Source of the DNA: Agrobacterium vitis
GTDB taxonomy: Bacteria > Pseudomonadota > Alphaproteobacteria > Rhizobiales > Rhizobiaceae
Assembly (NCBI RefSeq): GCF_014926405.1
Contig: NZ_JACXXJ020000005.1
Coordinates: forward strand, 1,369,001-1,433,000
Reading direction: 5' to 3'
Length of the DNA stretch: 64,000 bases
The translations under genes and the position numbers were made by a program. Below the pieces are notes generated by a model. That model saw nothing but the letters and a program-made list of their open reading frames with translations. It did no database searches and had not been told where the DNA came from. This document shows positions 46,515-56,900 of the stretch, piece after piece. The number at the start of each line of letters is the position of its first letter. Position 1 is the stretch's first letter.

Positions 46515-46560
46515 TCTACTGCATAATTTTCTCCTCCCATTTAAGGAATGATGCAGTAGA
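46515..46560. repeat. Palindromic element TCTACTGCAT...ATGCAGTAGA
   Basis: The arms TCTACTGCAT (46515-46524) and ATGCAGTAGA (46551-46560) are perfect inverted repeats around a 26-base AT-rich centre. The sequence TACTGCATAATT recurs alone at 33975-33986, so it belongs to a dispersed intergenic family. Confidence 0.75.
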
Positions 46561-46593
46561 AGCGGCTTTTCTATAAGTTAGCAGGCTCTACTA

Positions 46594-46629
46594 AAAAGGT
46601 CGACAAATTCGGAGCTTTGTCGGCCTTTT
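46594..46629. terminator. Terminator between the secreted protein and folK
   Basis: AAAAGGTCGACAAA and TTTGTCGGCCTTTT form a 14-bp stem with one G-T wobble and an 8-base loop, with A- and T-rich ends on either side. It can serve both convergent genes. Confidence 0.85.
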
Positions 46630-46773
46630 CCTATGAAGGAATACCAAGCGCGATCTTCAACGCCTCCAGAGTTTGTCAGGGAAAAGTGGAACCCGGTTTT
46701 TCCGAAAAGACAAACGAAAACAAAAGAATCTGGAGTTCGCCTGGTTCAGTGTGAGCCTGACAGACTCCAGGTA

Positions 46774-47316
46774 TCAGCCCCTCTTCCACCAAAGCGGATC
46801 GGTATCGGCGACGACGATATCATGGGCGTCAGCCTGCCCCAGCCAATCGGCCACCGATCTGCCCTCTACCACAAGGTCACTGCCGATATCGCAGAGCGGC
46901 TGAAGGACGAAAGCTCGCTGCACCATGCGCGGATGCGGGATCGACAGGTGATCCTCCTCGATATTTTGGTCACCATAGAGCAGAATATCGATATCGAGCG
47001 TGCGCGGTCCCCAGCGCTCCCGACGCTCGCGTTTCATCACCCGCTCAAGCTCCAGACAAACCGAAAGCAGCGCGGAGGGCGGCAATGTGGTGCTGACCAG
47101 CGCGCAGCTATTGAAGAAATCCGCCTGATCCAGCTTTCCCCAGGGCGGTGTACGATAAAGGCGCGAGACCGCCAACACCGTGCAATCCGGGCGCTCATCC
47201 AGGGCTTTCAATGCTGCTGCCATGGCATGCGCGGGATCGCCGATATTGCCACCCAGCCCGAGCGCTGCGATCACTGGGGCGCGCTTATCGATGATGGTCA
47301 ACGGAAACCTCGACAT
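46774..47316 (-). CDS. folK: 2-amino-4-hydroxy-6-hydroxymethyldihydropteridine pyrophosphokinase
   Basis: The 180-residue product has the HPPK signatures: ALGLGGNIGDPAHAM at the start, LYRTPPWG, and the ATP/Mg block RRERWGPRTLDIDILLYGD followed by IPHPRM. It transfers pyrophosphate from ATP to the pterin on the way to folate. The ATG at 47316 lies inside the end of folB (32-base overlap) and is preferred to longer frames. It is the third gene in folP-folB-folK. Length is normal plus a short N-terminal extension of about 12 residues. Confidence 0.94.
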   Translation of the reverse strand: MSRFPLTIIDKRAPVIAALGLGGNIGDPAHAMAAALKALDERPDCTVLAVSRLYRTPPWGKLDQADFFNSCALVSTTLPPSALLSVCLELERVMKRERRERWGPRTLDIDILLYGDQNIEEDHLSIPHPRMVQRAFVLQPLCDIGSDLVVEGRSVADWLGQADAHDIVVADTDPLWWKRG

Positions 47317-47653
47317 AATCGAGCATGCCAGTAATCGGCGCGCTCGGCTTGCGCACAGTGATTTTCGCCCGCAGGATCTGTTCGAACCGATCACAGAGCG
47401 ATTTAGCGATATCCAGCGCCAAAGCCTCGATCAGATAGCGCCGTTTGCCGGTGACGATCTCTTCAATGAGGTTGAAGGCCACGCCATAATCCACCGTTCC
47501 GGCCAATTCATCGGTTTCCAGCGCCGAGGAAAACCGCAGCTCCAGTTCGGCATCGATGAAAAACCGCTGCCCCAGAAATTTCTCCTGCTCATGCAGGCCG
47601 TGACGGGCGAAAAACCCGCAATTCTTCAGGGTGATTGTATAGGTGTCAGCCAT
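47285..47653 (-). CDS. folB: Dihydroneopterin aldolase
   Basis: The 122-residue product matches FolB: YTITLKNCGFFARHGLHEQEK, FFIDAELEL, the TVDYGVAFNLIEEIV block and RYLIEALALDIA with the catalytic glutamate region. It cleaves dihydroneopterin to the hydroxymethyl pterin that FolK uses next. The ATG at 47653 overlaps the end of folP by eight bases and gives the conserved N-terminus. Genes folP, folB and folK all overlap, so they form one translationally coupled operon. Confidence 0.94.
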   Translation of the reverse strand: MADTYTITLKNCGFFARHGLHEQEKFLGQRFFIDAELELRFSSALETDELAGTVDYGVAFNLIEEIVTGKRRYLIEALALDIAKSLCDRFEQILRAKITVRKPSAPITGMLDYVEVSVDHHR

Positions 47654-48539
47654 CGATCCGTCCTTCCCGCAGCCGCGCCTGCGCGGCGGGCCCGTCATCG
47701 GGGGCCATGGTTAGCATTGCATCCGCCACTGCCAGGGCATCGCGATTTGTCCTTACATCATGTACTCTGAATATGGCAGCCCCCTGTAGTCTTAGCAGAA
47801 CCGAGCTTGCCGCCGTTGCCGCATCACGCCCCGCGGCGTCGCGCCCGGTCAACGTGCCGAGGAAGCGCTTGCGCGACGTCCCCACCAACAGCGGATAGCC
47901 CAGATCGAGCAATTCATTGCAACGCGCCATCAGACCGATATTGGCCCCCACGGTTTCCTTGGCAAAGCCGAAGCCGGGATCGAGCACAATCGTCTCTGCT
48001 GCTACATCTGCATTACGGGCGATAGCAAGCGAGCGTTCGAAAAACAGCCGCTGATCGGCAATCGGATCGGCCAGCACGTCGCGGCCCCGGCCGGTATGCA
48101 TGATGCAGAGTCCTGCCCCGGCTGCGGCAGCCACATCGGCAATCTCCGGCTCGCGCTGCAAACCATACACATCGTTGATGATATGGGCACCGGCCGCCAG
48201 CGCCAGCCGCGCGGTCTCGGCCCGATAGGTATCTACCGAGATCAGCGCATCGGTTTCGCGTGCCAGAGATTCGATGACCGGCAGGATGCGGTCCTGCTCC
48301 TCAGCGGCGGAGACGGCATCTGCCCCCGGCCTCGTCGATTCGCCACCGATATCGAGGATATCGGCGCCATCCTCGAGACATTGCAGCGCAAAGCGCAGGG
48401 CCTCGTCACGGCTGGAATGGGCGCCGCCATCCGAAAACGAATCCGGGGTGACGTTGACGATCGCCATCAGGCGGGCCTGAGACCCGAGCGTCAAGCTGCG
48501 GCCATGGGCCAGACGCCATTGCTGAGTTGAGATCTTCAC
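47646..48539 (-). CDS. folP: Dihydropteroate synthase
   Basis: The 297-residue TIM-barrel enzyme has the diagnostic loops MAIVNVTPDSFSDGG, DILDIGGESTRPGAD and the C-terminal IFRVHDVRTN. It joins p-aminobenzoate to the pterin pyrophosphate made by FolK and is the target of sulfonamides. The motif DPGFGFAKE and VGTSRKRFL supply pterin- and phosphate-binding residues. It leads the folP-folB-folK operon and is divergent from a DUF922 gene. Confidence 0.96.
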   Translation of the reverse strand: MKISTQQWRLAHGRSLTLGSQARLMAIVNVTPDSFSDGGAHSSRDEALRFALQCLEDGADILDIGGESTRPGADAVSAAEEQDRILPVIESLARETDALISVDTYRAETARLALAAGAHIINDVYGLQREPEIADVAAAAGAGLCIMHTGRGRDVLADPIADQRLFFERSLAIARNADVAAETIVLDPGFGFAKETVGANIGLMARCNELLDLGYPLLVGTSRKRFLGTLTGRDAAGRDAATAASSVLLRLQGAAIFRVHDVRTNRDALAVADAMLTMAPDDGPAAQARLREGRIDG

Positions 48540-48799
48540 GCGGTTTCCTCATGCCTTGCAGAAAAGACCGTTGCCGAGACGGCGCAGGACGCCATATACA
48601 AGGCAACAAGACTGGCCGTAACACTTTATGCCAGCTGCATATTTCCTTAAATCCGGTCGGGTTCGGGGATTTATGCGGCCTTTCCTTGAAACGGCTGAAA
48701 TTCGCAGTGAAGATCACCTTGAAAAACAAGGGTTGTTCAGAATGGCTGGCACATCAGGTCGATGTCGGCGCTGTATGCCCCAAACCGGGACCAAGTTCA

Positions 48800-49474
48800 A
48801 TGTCGTGGATACGTTCAATGGTCAAAAGAAAAGGCACTCTGGTTTGTGCCGCGCTCGTCTCCCGCGTGATCGTCTCCGGCGTGGTACTCGTTGTCATCGG
48901 CACGGCAGACATGGCGCAGGCGGAAACCATTGTCCGCAAATCAACCGTCTATTTCCCGATTGGCGGGCGGACAGCGACTGATCTCGACCACGAACTGGAG
49001 CGCAAGGGGCCGCACACGGTCAGCACCGGAACCCGCCACCCGGGCGCGACCCGCATCCGTTTTGGCGGCACCATGGACTATGTTCGTCATCGGGGCAGCT
49101 GTGCGATTGGCAATATCAAAGTGACGGTATCGATCAAGGTGATTGTGCCACGCTGGAAAAACCGCGGATCGGCCAATCCGCAACTGGGATTGATCTGGGA
49201 TACGCTATCGGCCGATATTAATCGCCACGAATCCCGCCATGCCGAGATCGCCGTGCAGCACGCCCGCGACCTCGATCAAAAGTTAAAGGCTCTGCCCAGC
49301 GCCACCACCTGCGAAGAGCTTCAGGAAGAGGTCTCAGTGCTGACCGATCAGGTCACGCAGGAACACGACGCCGACCAGTTGCGGTTTGACCGCATCGAAG
49401 CGGTTAATTTCAACGACCGGATCATGAGGCTGTTGAAATATCGCTATACGAAAACGAAAGCCCATCACGACTGA
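48800..49474 (+). CDS. DUF922 family exported protein (putative Zn-metalloprotease fold)
   Basis: The product (224 residues from the ATG at 48800; an ATG at 48818 is equally possible) has an N-terminal signal segment (VCAALVSRVIVSGVVLVVIGTADMAQAE). The mature part carries the DUF922 features: YFPIGGRTATDLDHEL near its start, TRIRFGGTMDY and NRHESRHAEIAVQHARDLDQKLKALPSATTCEEL. HESRH resembles the HExxH zinc motif but lacks the second position pattern of a classical one; whether it is active is unknown. The 260-base gap to folP should hold promoters for both. Confidence 0.8.
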   Translation: MSWIRSMVKRKGTLVCAALVSRVIVSGVVLVVIGTADMAQAETIVRKSTVYFPIGGRTATDLDHELERKGPHTVSTGTRHPGATRIRFGGTMDYVRHRGSCAIGNIKVTVSIKVIVPRWKNRGSANPQLGLIWDTLSADINRHESRHAEIAVQHARDLDQKLKALPSATTCEELQEEVSVLTDQVTQEHDADQLRFDRIEAVNFNDRIMRLLKYRYTKTKAHHD

Positions 49475-49499
49475 TAGAGCAGAAATCCTCCATGTATTC

Positions 49500-49525
49500 C
49501 TGTGAGAAGTCACGCGTTTCTCACA
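49500..49525. terminator. Hairpin between convergent DUF922 and ferredoxin genes
   Basis: CTGTGAGAA and TTCTCACAG form a perfect 9-bp stem with an 8-base loop, directly after the DUF922 gene and before the ferredoxin stop. T-runs are short, so termination strength is uncertain. Confidence 0.65.
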
Positions 49526-49546
49526 GGGGAAAACTGGATGAGTGGA

Positions 49547-49867
49547 TTAGCCCTGGCGCTCCGGCACATGCACCACAAGACCGGCCAGCGCCGGGCCGAT
49601 CTTGATCTGACAGGAAAGCCTGGAATTGGGCCGCACATCAGTGGCGAAATCCAGCATATCCTCTTCCATCGGCGCCGGACCGCCGGTCTTTTCCACCCAG
49701 GCCTCATCCACATAGACATGACAGGTGGCGCAGGCGCAGGCGCCGCCGCATTCGGCATCAATACCGGGAACAGAATTGCGCACGGCATTTTCCATCACGG
49801 TCGAGCCATCGGCGGCATCAAGGTCAAAGCGGGTGCCATCAAAGGCGACAATGGTCAACTGGGTCAT
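49547..49867 (-). CDS. [2Fe-2S] ferredoxin, adrenodoxin type
   Basis: The 106-residue product has the cluster cysteines C40, C46 and C49 in [15 protein letters not shown] and C86 in RLSCQI, the adrenodoxin-type C-X5-C-X2-C...C spacing. The conserved [13 protein letters not shown] and [10 protein letters not shown] stretches support this. Such ferredoxins serve electron transfer to P450s or Fe-S cluster biogenesis; in rhizobia this one is usually of the FdxB / ISC-like type or a P450 partner, and its partner is not next door. The ATG at 49867 gives the standard start; the longer frame is not conserved. Confidence 0.92.
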   Translation of the reverse strand: MTQLTIVAFDGTRFDLDAADGSTVMENAVRNSVPGIDAECGGACACATCHVYVDEAWVEKTGGPAPMEEDMLDFATDVRPNSRLSCQIKIGPALAGLVVHVPERQG

Positions 49868-49960
49868 GGGATCTATCCGGGGCTTGAAGAGCACGCCGTG
49901 CGCAACAGTCAGCACGTCACGGCGATGAAGACAAAGACGACACTCTGACCGGATGAACAA

Positions 49961-49980
49961 GGCCGCTGATATCAGCGGCC
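49961..49980. terminator. Perfect 20-bp palindrome between Hpt and ferredoxin genes
   Basis: GGCCGCTGAT and ATCAGCGGCC are exact reverse complements with no gap. On the minus strand it is followed by TTGTTC, so it may end the Hpt transcript; a protein-binding site for a dimer is the alternative. Confidence 0.5.
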
Positions 49981-50082
49981 GGCGCAGCCGTCAGGCGCGC
50001 AGTCTTCTGACAAATCCGCAGACCAGTCAACCGGTGCATAGCAACCTGTAAGCCTTGACTGGCGCGGACACATCACGACGGT

Positions 50083-50451
50083 TCAGATACGGCAAAGCTT
50101 CAGAATGAAATGCTCGGCTTCAACCACAGTTGCGGTAATCGCCGCAATCCGGGCTGCATCGGGGCCTTTGCCTTCGACTTCGGCAGCAGCTTCTGCCACC
50201 TTGAAGGCACCGACGGCACTGGCCGCACCCTTCAGGCGATGGGCGATGGCAACCGGATCAGCGGACGCGTTGGCGAGACCCTGCAGACAGCTGCGCGCCT
50301 GCTTTGCAAACATCTGCAAAACCTCGATTTCCAAGGCCTTATCGCCCATGGTCTGCGTGGCAAGATGGACCAGATCGATCGGTCGTGCCTTGGACGGGCT
50401 CAGTCCGGATTGTACTTCTGGAGCTTCGAAAGCGATATTGACGGCAGCCAT
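50083..50451 (-). CDS. Histidine phosphotransfer (Hpt) domain protein
   Basis: The 122-residue product is a four-helix Hpt domain with the phosphorylatable histidine 71 in AHRLKGAASAVGA, the usual HRLKGxA motif, and FAKQARSCLQGL before it. Hpt proteins relay phosphate between a hybrid kinase and a response regulator, as ChpT or similar relays do in alphaproteobacteria, but no kinase or regulator is adjacent, so the partner is unknown. Length is about that of a bare domain. It is divergent from the GPR-like gene across a 494-base gap. Confidence 0.88.
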   Translation of the reverse strand: MAAVNIAFEAPEVQSGLSPSKARPIDLVHLATQTMGDKALEIEVLQMFAKQARSCLQGLANASADPVAIAHRLKGAASAVGAFKVAEAAAEVEGKGPDAARIAAITATVVEAEHFILKLCRI

Positions 50452-50945
50452 GACCCTTAAGATCCTTTTTGTTATGATACGGTTCTCATATTCAGGATGG
50501 TTGTCAATCGTGGGATTGGGGTTAAATTCGGGCCAGACGGCCGCGGATATTTATCCTTATGGTTAATTTCCGTTAAAGGCCGTCAGATTATGTGTTTTCG
50601 CGGCCTGAGATCCTTTAAATTGTGTTAATAAGCTTGATATCTCTTTGGGATAAGCCGTGCCGTTAATTGTAACAGTATCTGGAATGTGTCACTACGGAAC
50701 GGGTAGAAAGGCAGATTTAGCCTTAGGCTTTGCTGCTAGACCCTGTAGTGCTATGGATGACCATTGCAGGCCAGGGAATTGAGCGCAAATCCGGCGAGAT
50801 CTGCCGAAATTCAGTCCGGATGGCCGGGAAAACCGGCCAAATGGGTGCGGGGACTGGATGATTAAGGTGTTAGCCGCGTTTGCCGGGCCTTATAAGCAAT
50901 CCGGTCGGGCAATGCGGCCTGAGTAGGCGTAAGCGAGGCGTACCT
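50452..50945. other. Long control region between the Hpt gene and the GPR-like gene
   Basis: About 494 bases without a gene. It is AT-rich in the first half and contains two TTAA-N6-TTAA motifs (50563-50576 and 50615-50628), one base short of the CtrA consensus. A GGCCGG-GAAAA-CCGGCC hairpin lies at 50822-50838. It should hold promoters for both divergent genes. Confidence 0.45.
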
Positions 50946-53900
50946 ATGGCGACCAAAAAGACAAGCGAGTCGATTGACGATAGCGCTTTCCAGGCCCTCG
51001 AGGCAGCCCTGAGGATCGACTTCGAGGAAGAAGACGATACGCCAGTGCGTGGCCCCGCGCCTGTAGCGGCGGAGGCAAAAGTGTCCGACACACCGAGACA
51101 GACCAGGCCTGCACCACGGACCTCCGCGCCGCAAGCGGATACGACAGCCAATGAAAAAGAGCGGCTGCGGGCCGCGGCCCAGGCAAAAGCTGCCAAGGCT
51201 CCAAAGCCTGCTTCCGCTACGACCGCCGATCCTGCGCCTAAGTCCCCTTCCCTTGCCCCTGCCAACGATGCGTCCCGCCGCAGCTCATCCGCCGTGTTGA
51301 AATCGCTTGATGCCGGATCGATGGGCGGCGCGTTGCGCAATGCCACCATCGTTTCGATTCTCTGGGGCGCCGGTGGCCTGGCTCTGTCGCAATTGCTCTA
51401 TGGCTCCCAGATCTGGAGCGGCGGCGCTGCCGCCATTTTCGCCAATCCGGGCATTATCGCCATTCTCGTTGGCACTGTCCTGCCGATCTTCGTGTTCTTT
51501 TCCTTTGCCATCATGATGTCGCGGGCGCAGGACATGCGCAACGCCGCCCGCTCCATGGCAGAAGTCGCCTTGCGCCTGTCCGAGCCAGAAACCGTCGCCT
51601 CCGAGCGTATCATGTCGGTCGGTCAGGCCGTGCGCCGCGAAGTCTCGGCGATGAACGAGGGCATTGAGCGCACCATCGCGCGCGCCACCGAGCTGGAAAC
51701 CCTGGTTCATTCCGAGGTGACCGCGCTGGAGCGCAGCTATACCGATAACGAGCTTCGGGTTCGCAGCCTGGTTCAGGAATTGTCCGCAGAACGTGACGCC
51801 ATCGTCAACCATGCCGATCGCATCCGCTCCTCCATCGTGGGTGCCCATGACCAGTTGAAGGAAGATCTGTCGCTGGCGACAGAAGAAATCGGCATTCGAC
51901 TGGCGACATCAGGCGAGGCTTTTGCCTCGATGATCGATATGCGCGCCGCAACGATCATGGAGAAATCCAACACCGCCGCCACGACGCTTGGATCGCTGCT
52001 GACCGCCAAGACCGACGAAATGGTCCAGACATTGGGTGCCGCCGGTTTCTCGCTGTCGAGCGAATTCGACAACCGTTTGCAGGCCCTCACAGGCTCGATG
52101 TCTACTCACGGCGAAGAAATCCTGCGCCAGTTTGAAACCCGCGCCTCGACGCTTGACGCCAATACCGAAAAGCTCAATGCGGCACTCAACGATCGCGCTC
52201 GTCAGTTGAACGAAACGCTGGTCGCCCGCACCCGCGAAATTGCCCAGAGCTTCACCCAGGGTGAAGCGTCGATCAGCGGCAGTCTGGATAGCGCGCTGTC
52301 TCGCCTCAACGCCTCTCTTGAGGAAAAATCGGTTTCGTTCCGCCAGAGCTTGCAAACCAATGCCGAAGATGCGCTTGTTGATATCGACATCCGCTCCGGC
52401 CTGTTTGAAGACCGGATGCAGGCGACGATTGGCCAGATCAACGCCACGTTCGACGACCGGATGACTGAATTCGCCACCGCGTTCGATCAGCGTGCCGGCA
52501 CGCTCGACAGCAAGTTGAGCGAAAGCCTGCTTCGGATCAACGAGACCATGGCGGGTGGCTCGGAAACCATTGATGGCATCCTGACGACCTCGATCGACCG
52601 CCTCGGCAATACGATGACCGACCAGTCTTTCGCGCTGGCCGCAACCCTTGGCGGCAACCAGGAAGCGTTGACCGAAGCCCTTTCCAGCCATTCGCGGGAA
52701 CTGGCGGACGCCCTCGAGCGGCGCCGCCGCGAACTGGACGAAACGATTTCCAACGCCCAGAGCCGCATCGACCAGATCATGGCCGAACGTGGCACAGCCT
52801 TGACCGAAGCCCTCAACACCAGCCAGACCCGTTTTGACGAAACGCTGGGCAGCCGCTCGGAAGCGGTGATCAACCAGCTCACTGGCAGCCATGATCGCAT
52901 TTCCGACCTGCTGCAAAATGCCTCTTCCGGCATTGTCGAAGCTGTCACCTCGTCCGAAACCCGTCTTGCTAACACGCTGGACCGCAAGGCACAGACGATC
53001 ATAGAGGCCGCCGATGGTGCCGACGCCCGCATCGAGGCCGCTCTCAGCGACAAGGCCGATGCGATCCGTGCCGCCTATGAAACAAACCATGAGCGGCTGA
53101 CATCAGTTCTCGATGCCAAGGTCGAGCAACTCGAACAGACGGCCCTTGCCGTCGATAGCCGTGTCGAGGCTGCTTTTGGCAACAAGGCGGATGCGATCCG
53201 TGCGGCCTATGAAGAAAGCGAGGCGCGCCTTACCCGTACGCTCGACGGCAAGGTTGACCAGATCACCGATGCAGCGACCGAGGCCGATATGCGCATCGAA
53301 CTTGCGCTCGGCAACCGCATGGACACAATCCGCGCCGTCTATGAAGACAGCGAAAGCCGTTTGGCCAGCACAATCGATGCAAAGCTTGGCGCTCTGACCG
53401 AGACACTCGGTAATGCCGATAACCGCATTGAACAGGCGTTTGGCACCAAGGCCGATCAGGTTCTCTCCGCCTATGAGCAAAGCGAAGCGCGCCTTGCCCG
53501 CACACTCGACAGCAAGATTGACCAGATCAGCGACGCAGCCTCCGACGCCGACATGCGCATTGAACTGGCGCTCGGCAACCGTATGGACACGATCCGCGCC
53601 GTCTACGAGGAGAGTGAAAGCCGCCTTTCGAACACCATTGATGCCAAGCTTGGTGCCCTGACCGAGACGCTTGGCAATGCAGACGTTCGCATCGAACAGG
53701 CGTTCGGCACCAAGGCCGATCAGGTTATCTCCGCCTATGAGCAAAGCGAAGCGCGCCTTGCCCGCACGCTTGACAGCAAGATCGAGCAAATCAGCGACGC
53801 TGCCTCCGATGCCGACATGCGCATTGAGCTGGCGCTCGGCAATCGCATGGACACGATCCGCGCCGTCTACGAGGAGAGCGAAACACGCCTTTCCGGCACA

Positions 53901-56900
53901 ATCGATGCCAAGCTCGGCGCTCTGACCGAGACACTCGGAACTGCCGATAGCCGTATTGAGCAAGCCTTCGGCTCCAAGGCTGACCAGCTCCGCGCCGTCT
54001 ACGAAGAGGGTCAGGCCCGCCTGACACAGACTCTTGACAGCAAAGTCGACCAACTCAGCGATGTGGCGGCAGAAGCCGATATGCGCATCGAGTTTGCACT
54101 GGGCAGCAAGGTCGATTCGATCCGCTCTGTCTATGAAGATAGCGAAGCGAGACTGGCTGGAACCATTGACGCCAAACTTGGCCAGTTGATCGAAACCGTC
54201 GGTTTTGCCGATAGCCGTGTGCAGCAAGCACTTGGATCCAAAGCCGACCAGATCCGTGAAGCCTATGAGGCAAATCACGGTCGTCTGGCCGAAATGCTCG
54301 ACAGCCGTATCAATCAGGTCATGGATACCGCCACGGAAGCCGATCTGCGCATGGCGCTCGCCTTCGGCAACAAGGCTGATGATATCAGGGCCGCCTATGA
54401 AGAAAACCAGGGCCGTCTTGAACAGTCACTGGAAGCCCATTCCAGCCGTTTGACGGAAACCCTTGGGCAATCCACCGACCGCGTCGAGCAGGTCTTTGGC
54501 CGCTCGACCGACCGGGTTGAGCAAGTCTTGGGGTCTGGCGTCTCGCGGATCGAGAGTGACATTACCGGCAGTGTTTCGCGGCTGGAAACCACCTTCGAAG
54601 ACAATCACAATCGCCTGCGCCAGACGCTGGACGAGCGTGGCAATGCTATCACCAATGCCTTGCAGAATGCCCGGAGCGGATTGGAAGAAACCCTCAACGA
54701 ACAGGGCATGGCCATCGGCGCCTCGATCGCCGCCAGCGCCGGCATGCTGGAAATGTCGCTGGAAGAGCAGCAGGACAATCTGCGCTCCACCATCGACGCT
54801 TCAAGCCGTGATCTTCAGGACAGGCTGCGCGGTTCGGCTGGTGCCATCGCCGGAGAATTCGGTCAGGCTGCCCGCGAAATCAGCCGCACGGCAGAAGAGT
54901 TCTCCACACGGGTCGAAGGCTCGCTGGACGGCGTCGCCAACCGGTTGTCCGAAACCGGCACCCGGATCGAGACCAGCCTCGGCAGTCTCGAACAGCGTAT
55001 TCAGGGCAGCCTCGAAGGCGTCGACCTCAAGGTCAGCAATGCCGGTGACAATGTTGCCGCCAAACTCTCCGAAAAAGTCTCCGATCTGGAGCGCGTCACC
55101 ACGGATGCAACCCAGCGTATCGAGCAGACACTCGGCGATGCCACGCAGCGTGTTGCCGACACATTTGACAGCCGCACGTCTGTTATCGATGAGCGCCTGT
55201 CGACCATGGACCGCGCGCTGAATATCGGCTTGCAGAATGTGAACAACACCATCGAGGGCAAGGCTGCGGGTCTCGCCTCATCATTGCGCGAAGCCGTTAT
55301 CGGTGCCACCCGTGAGATTGACAGCGAGGCGCAGAAATCCGCCGAATTGCTGGGCCGGACAGGCCAGGAATTCTCCGAGACCATGAATGCCCGCAATGAG
55401 GAATTCACCCGTTCGGTTCGCGAACAGGCGGAAGACCTGACACGCCGGATCTCCGACACCCAGAACCGGCTTGCCGGTCAGGGCGCACAGATTGCCCAAA
55501 GCTTCTCGGATGCTGGCGATGCCATCGTCAGCAAGGTTTCGGCAGCCGAAGCCACCATCACTGCCAAGGCAGGCGCTATCGCCGGGACGTTGACCGATGC
55601 CGAAAAGGCCTTGGAAGAGCGCGCCACGGCAATCCGCGCGGCGCTGTCGGCAACAACCGGCGATATGACCGACGCTCTCGACAGTGTTGATAAGGCGCTG
55701 GACGCTCGTGGCAATGCCATTCGCACCACGTTGGACGAGCGCACCCGCGAGCTGAATTCGATGCTGTCCGGCCGCACATCGGAATTGGCGCGCCTGATCG
55801 AGGAAAAAGCCAAGCCGACCGTCGAGCAATACGCCCAGGTTGGCCGCGATGCCGTCGAACGGATCGCCCAGGCTGCCGACCAGAGTGCGCACAGCTTGCG
55901 CCAGGAAAATGCCAAGCTGGCCGATGCTCTGGCAGCCCGTGCCGCCGAAGCCGCTCGCCAGATGAATGCTGCGGAAAACAGCCTGACATCCAGCGCTGGC
56001 GAGATGATCGACCGCATCAGCGAAACCAACCAGACGCTGCACGCCGTCGTCGAACAGGCCGCCCAGTCCATGGCCAATGCCGACCGCCAGTTTGGCGCAA
56101 CGACTGACCGCCTGGCCGCGACCACCCACAAGGCCGCCGATGTCTTGGCGACGTCTGGCCGGTTGCTGGAAAGCAATCTGGAGCGGCTGTCGAATGTCTC
56201 CAACCAGGCCCTATCTCAGGTGACGGGCATTGTCGGCCGGTTCGGCGATCATGCGAAAGTGCTTGGTCAGGCGTCCGAATTGCTCGGCGCGGCGCAGTCC
56301 AACCTTGCAGGCACGCTCGAGGAGCGTCAGCAGGCTCTGCGCGACCTTTCCATCGGCATCGTCAAGCGGTCGGAAGAGATCGAGAATACCATGAAGTCGC
56401 TGGCCGGCATGGTCGATGGCGCCTTCAGCCAGGCTGAGCAGCGCTCCAGCCAGGTAGCCGGAAACCTGCGTCAGGGGATTGAGACATCCTTTGCGGATAT
56501 CGGCCAGATCCTCGGAGAAACCGAACAGAAAGCCAAGTCCGCCGCGGGCTCCATGCGCGACTCACTGCTTTCGGCTGGTGAAGATGCCACCCGCGCCATT
56601 GAGCGCACCTTGGGTGACGCAGAAAAGCGCTCCAGCGAGTTGGCAAACCGCCTGCGCGGTGGCCTGTCTTCATCGCTCGCCGATGTCGACCGTATTCTGG
56701 CAGAGGCCGGCCAGAAATCCGATGGCACCGCCAACCAGATGCGCGAAGCCGTGCGGTCGGCTGTCGAGGATGCCCTTGGCCGCTTCTCCGGCGCCACCGA
56801 CGAGATCCGTCGTTCGGCCCAGGAAATCCGCCAGGAACTTGACCTGACCCGTACCGAACTGAAGCGCGGCGCCTTCGACCTGCCGGAAGAAGCCAAGGAA

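Larger units (their letters stand above)
46430..46773. other. Intergenic region with palindrome and terminator
   Basis: About 340 bases between the secreted protein and folK. It holds the palindromic element at 46515-46560 and the terminator at 46594-46629. The remaining 145 bases contain short frames but nothing I can support as a gene. Confidence 0.5.

Noticed and set aside
51909..54278. Two minus-strand frames of about 390 residues opposite the GPR-like gene
   Set aside because: Their repeats simply mirror the 44-residue repeats of the sense gene; no ribosome binding site or domain.
53052..54503. CRISPR-like regular repeats
   Set aside because: The 132-base periodicity is in frame and codes for helical protein repeats; there are no unrelated spacers.
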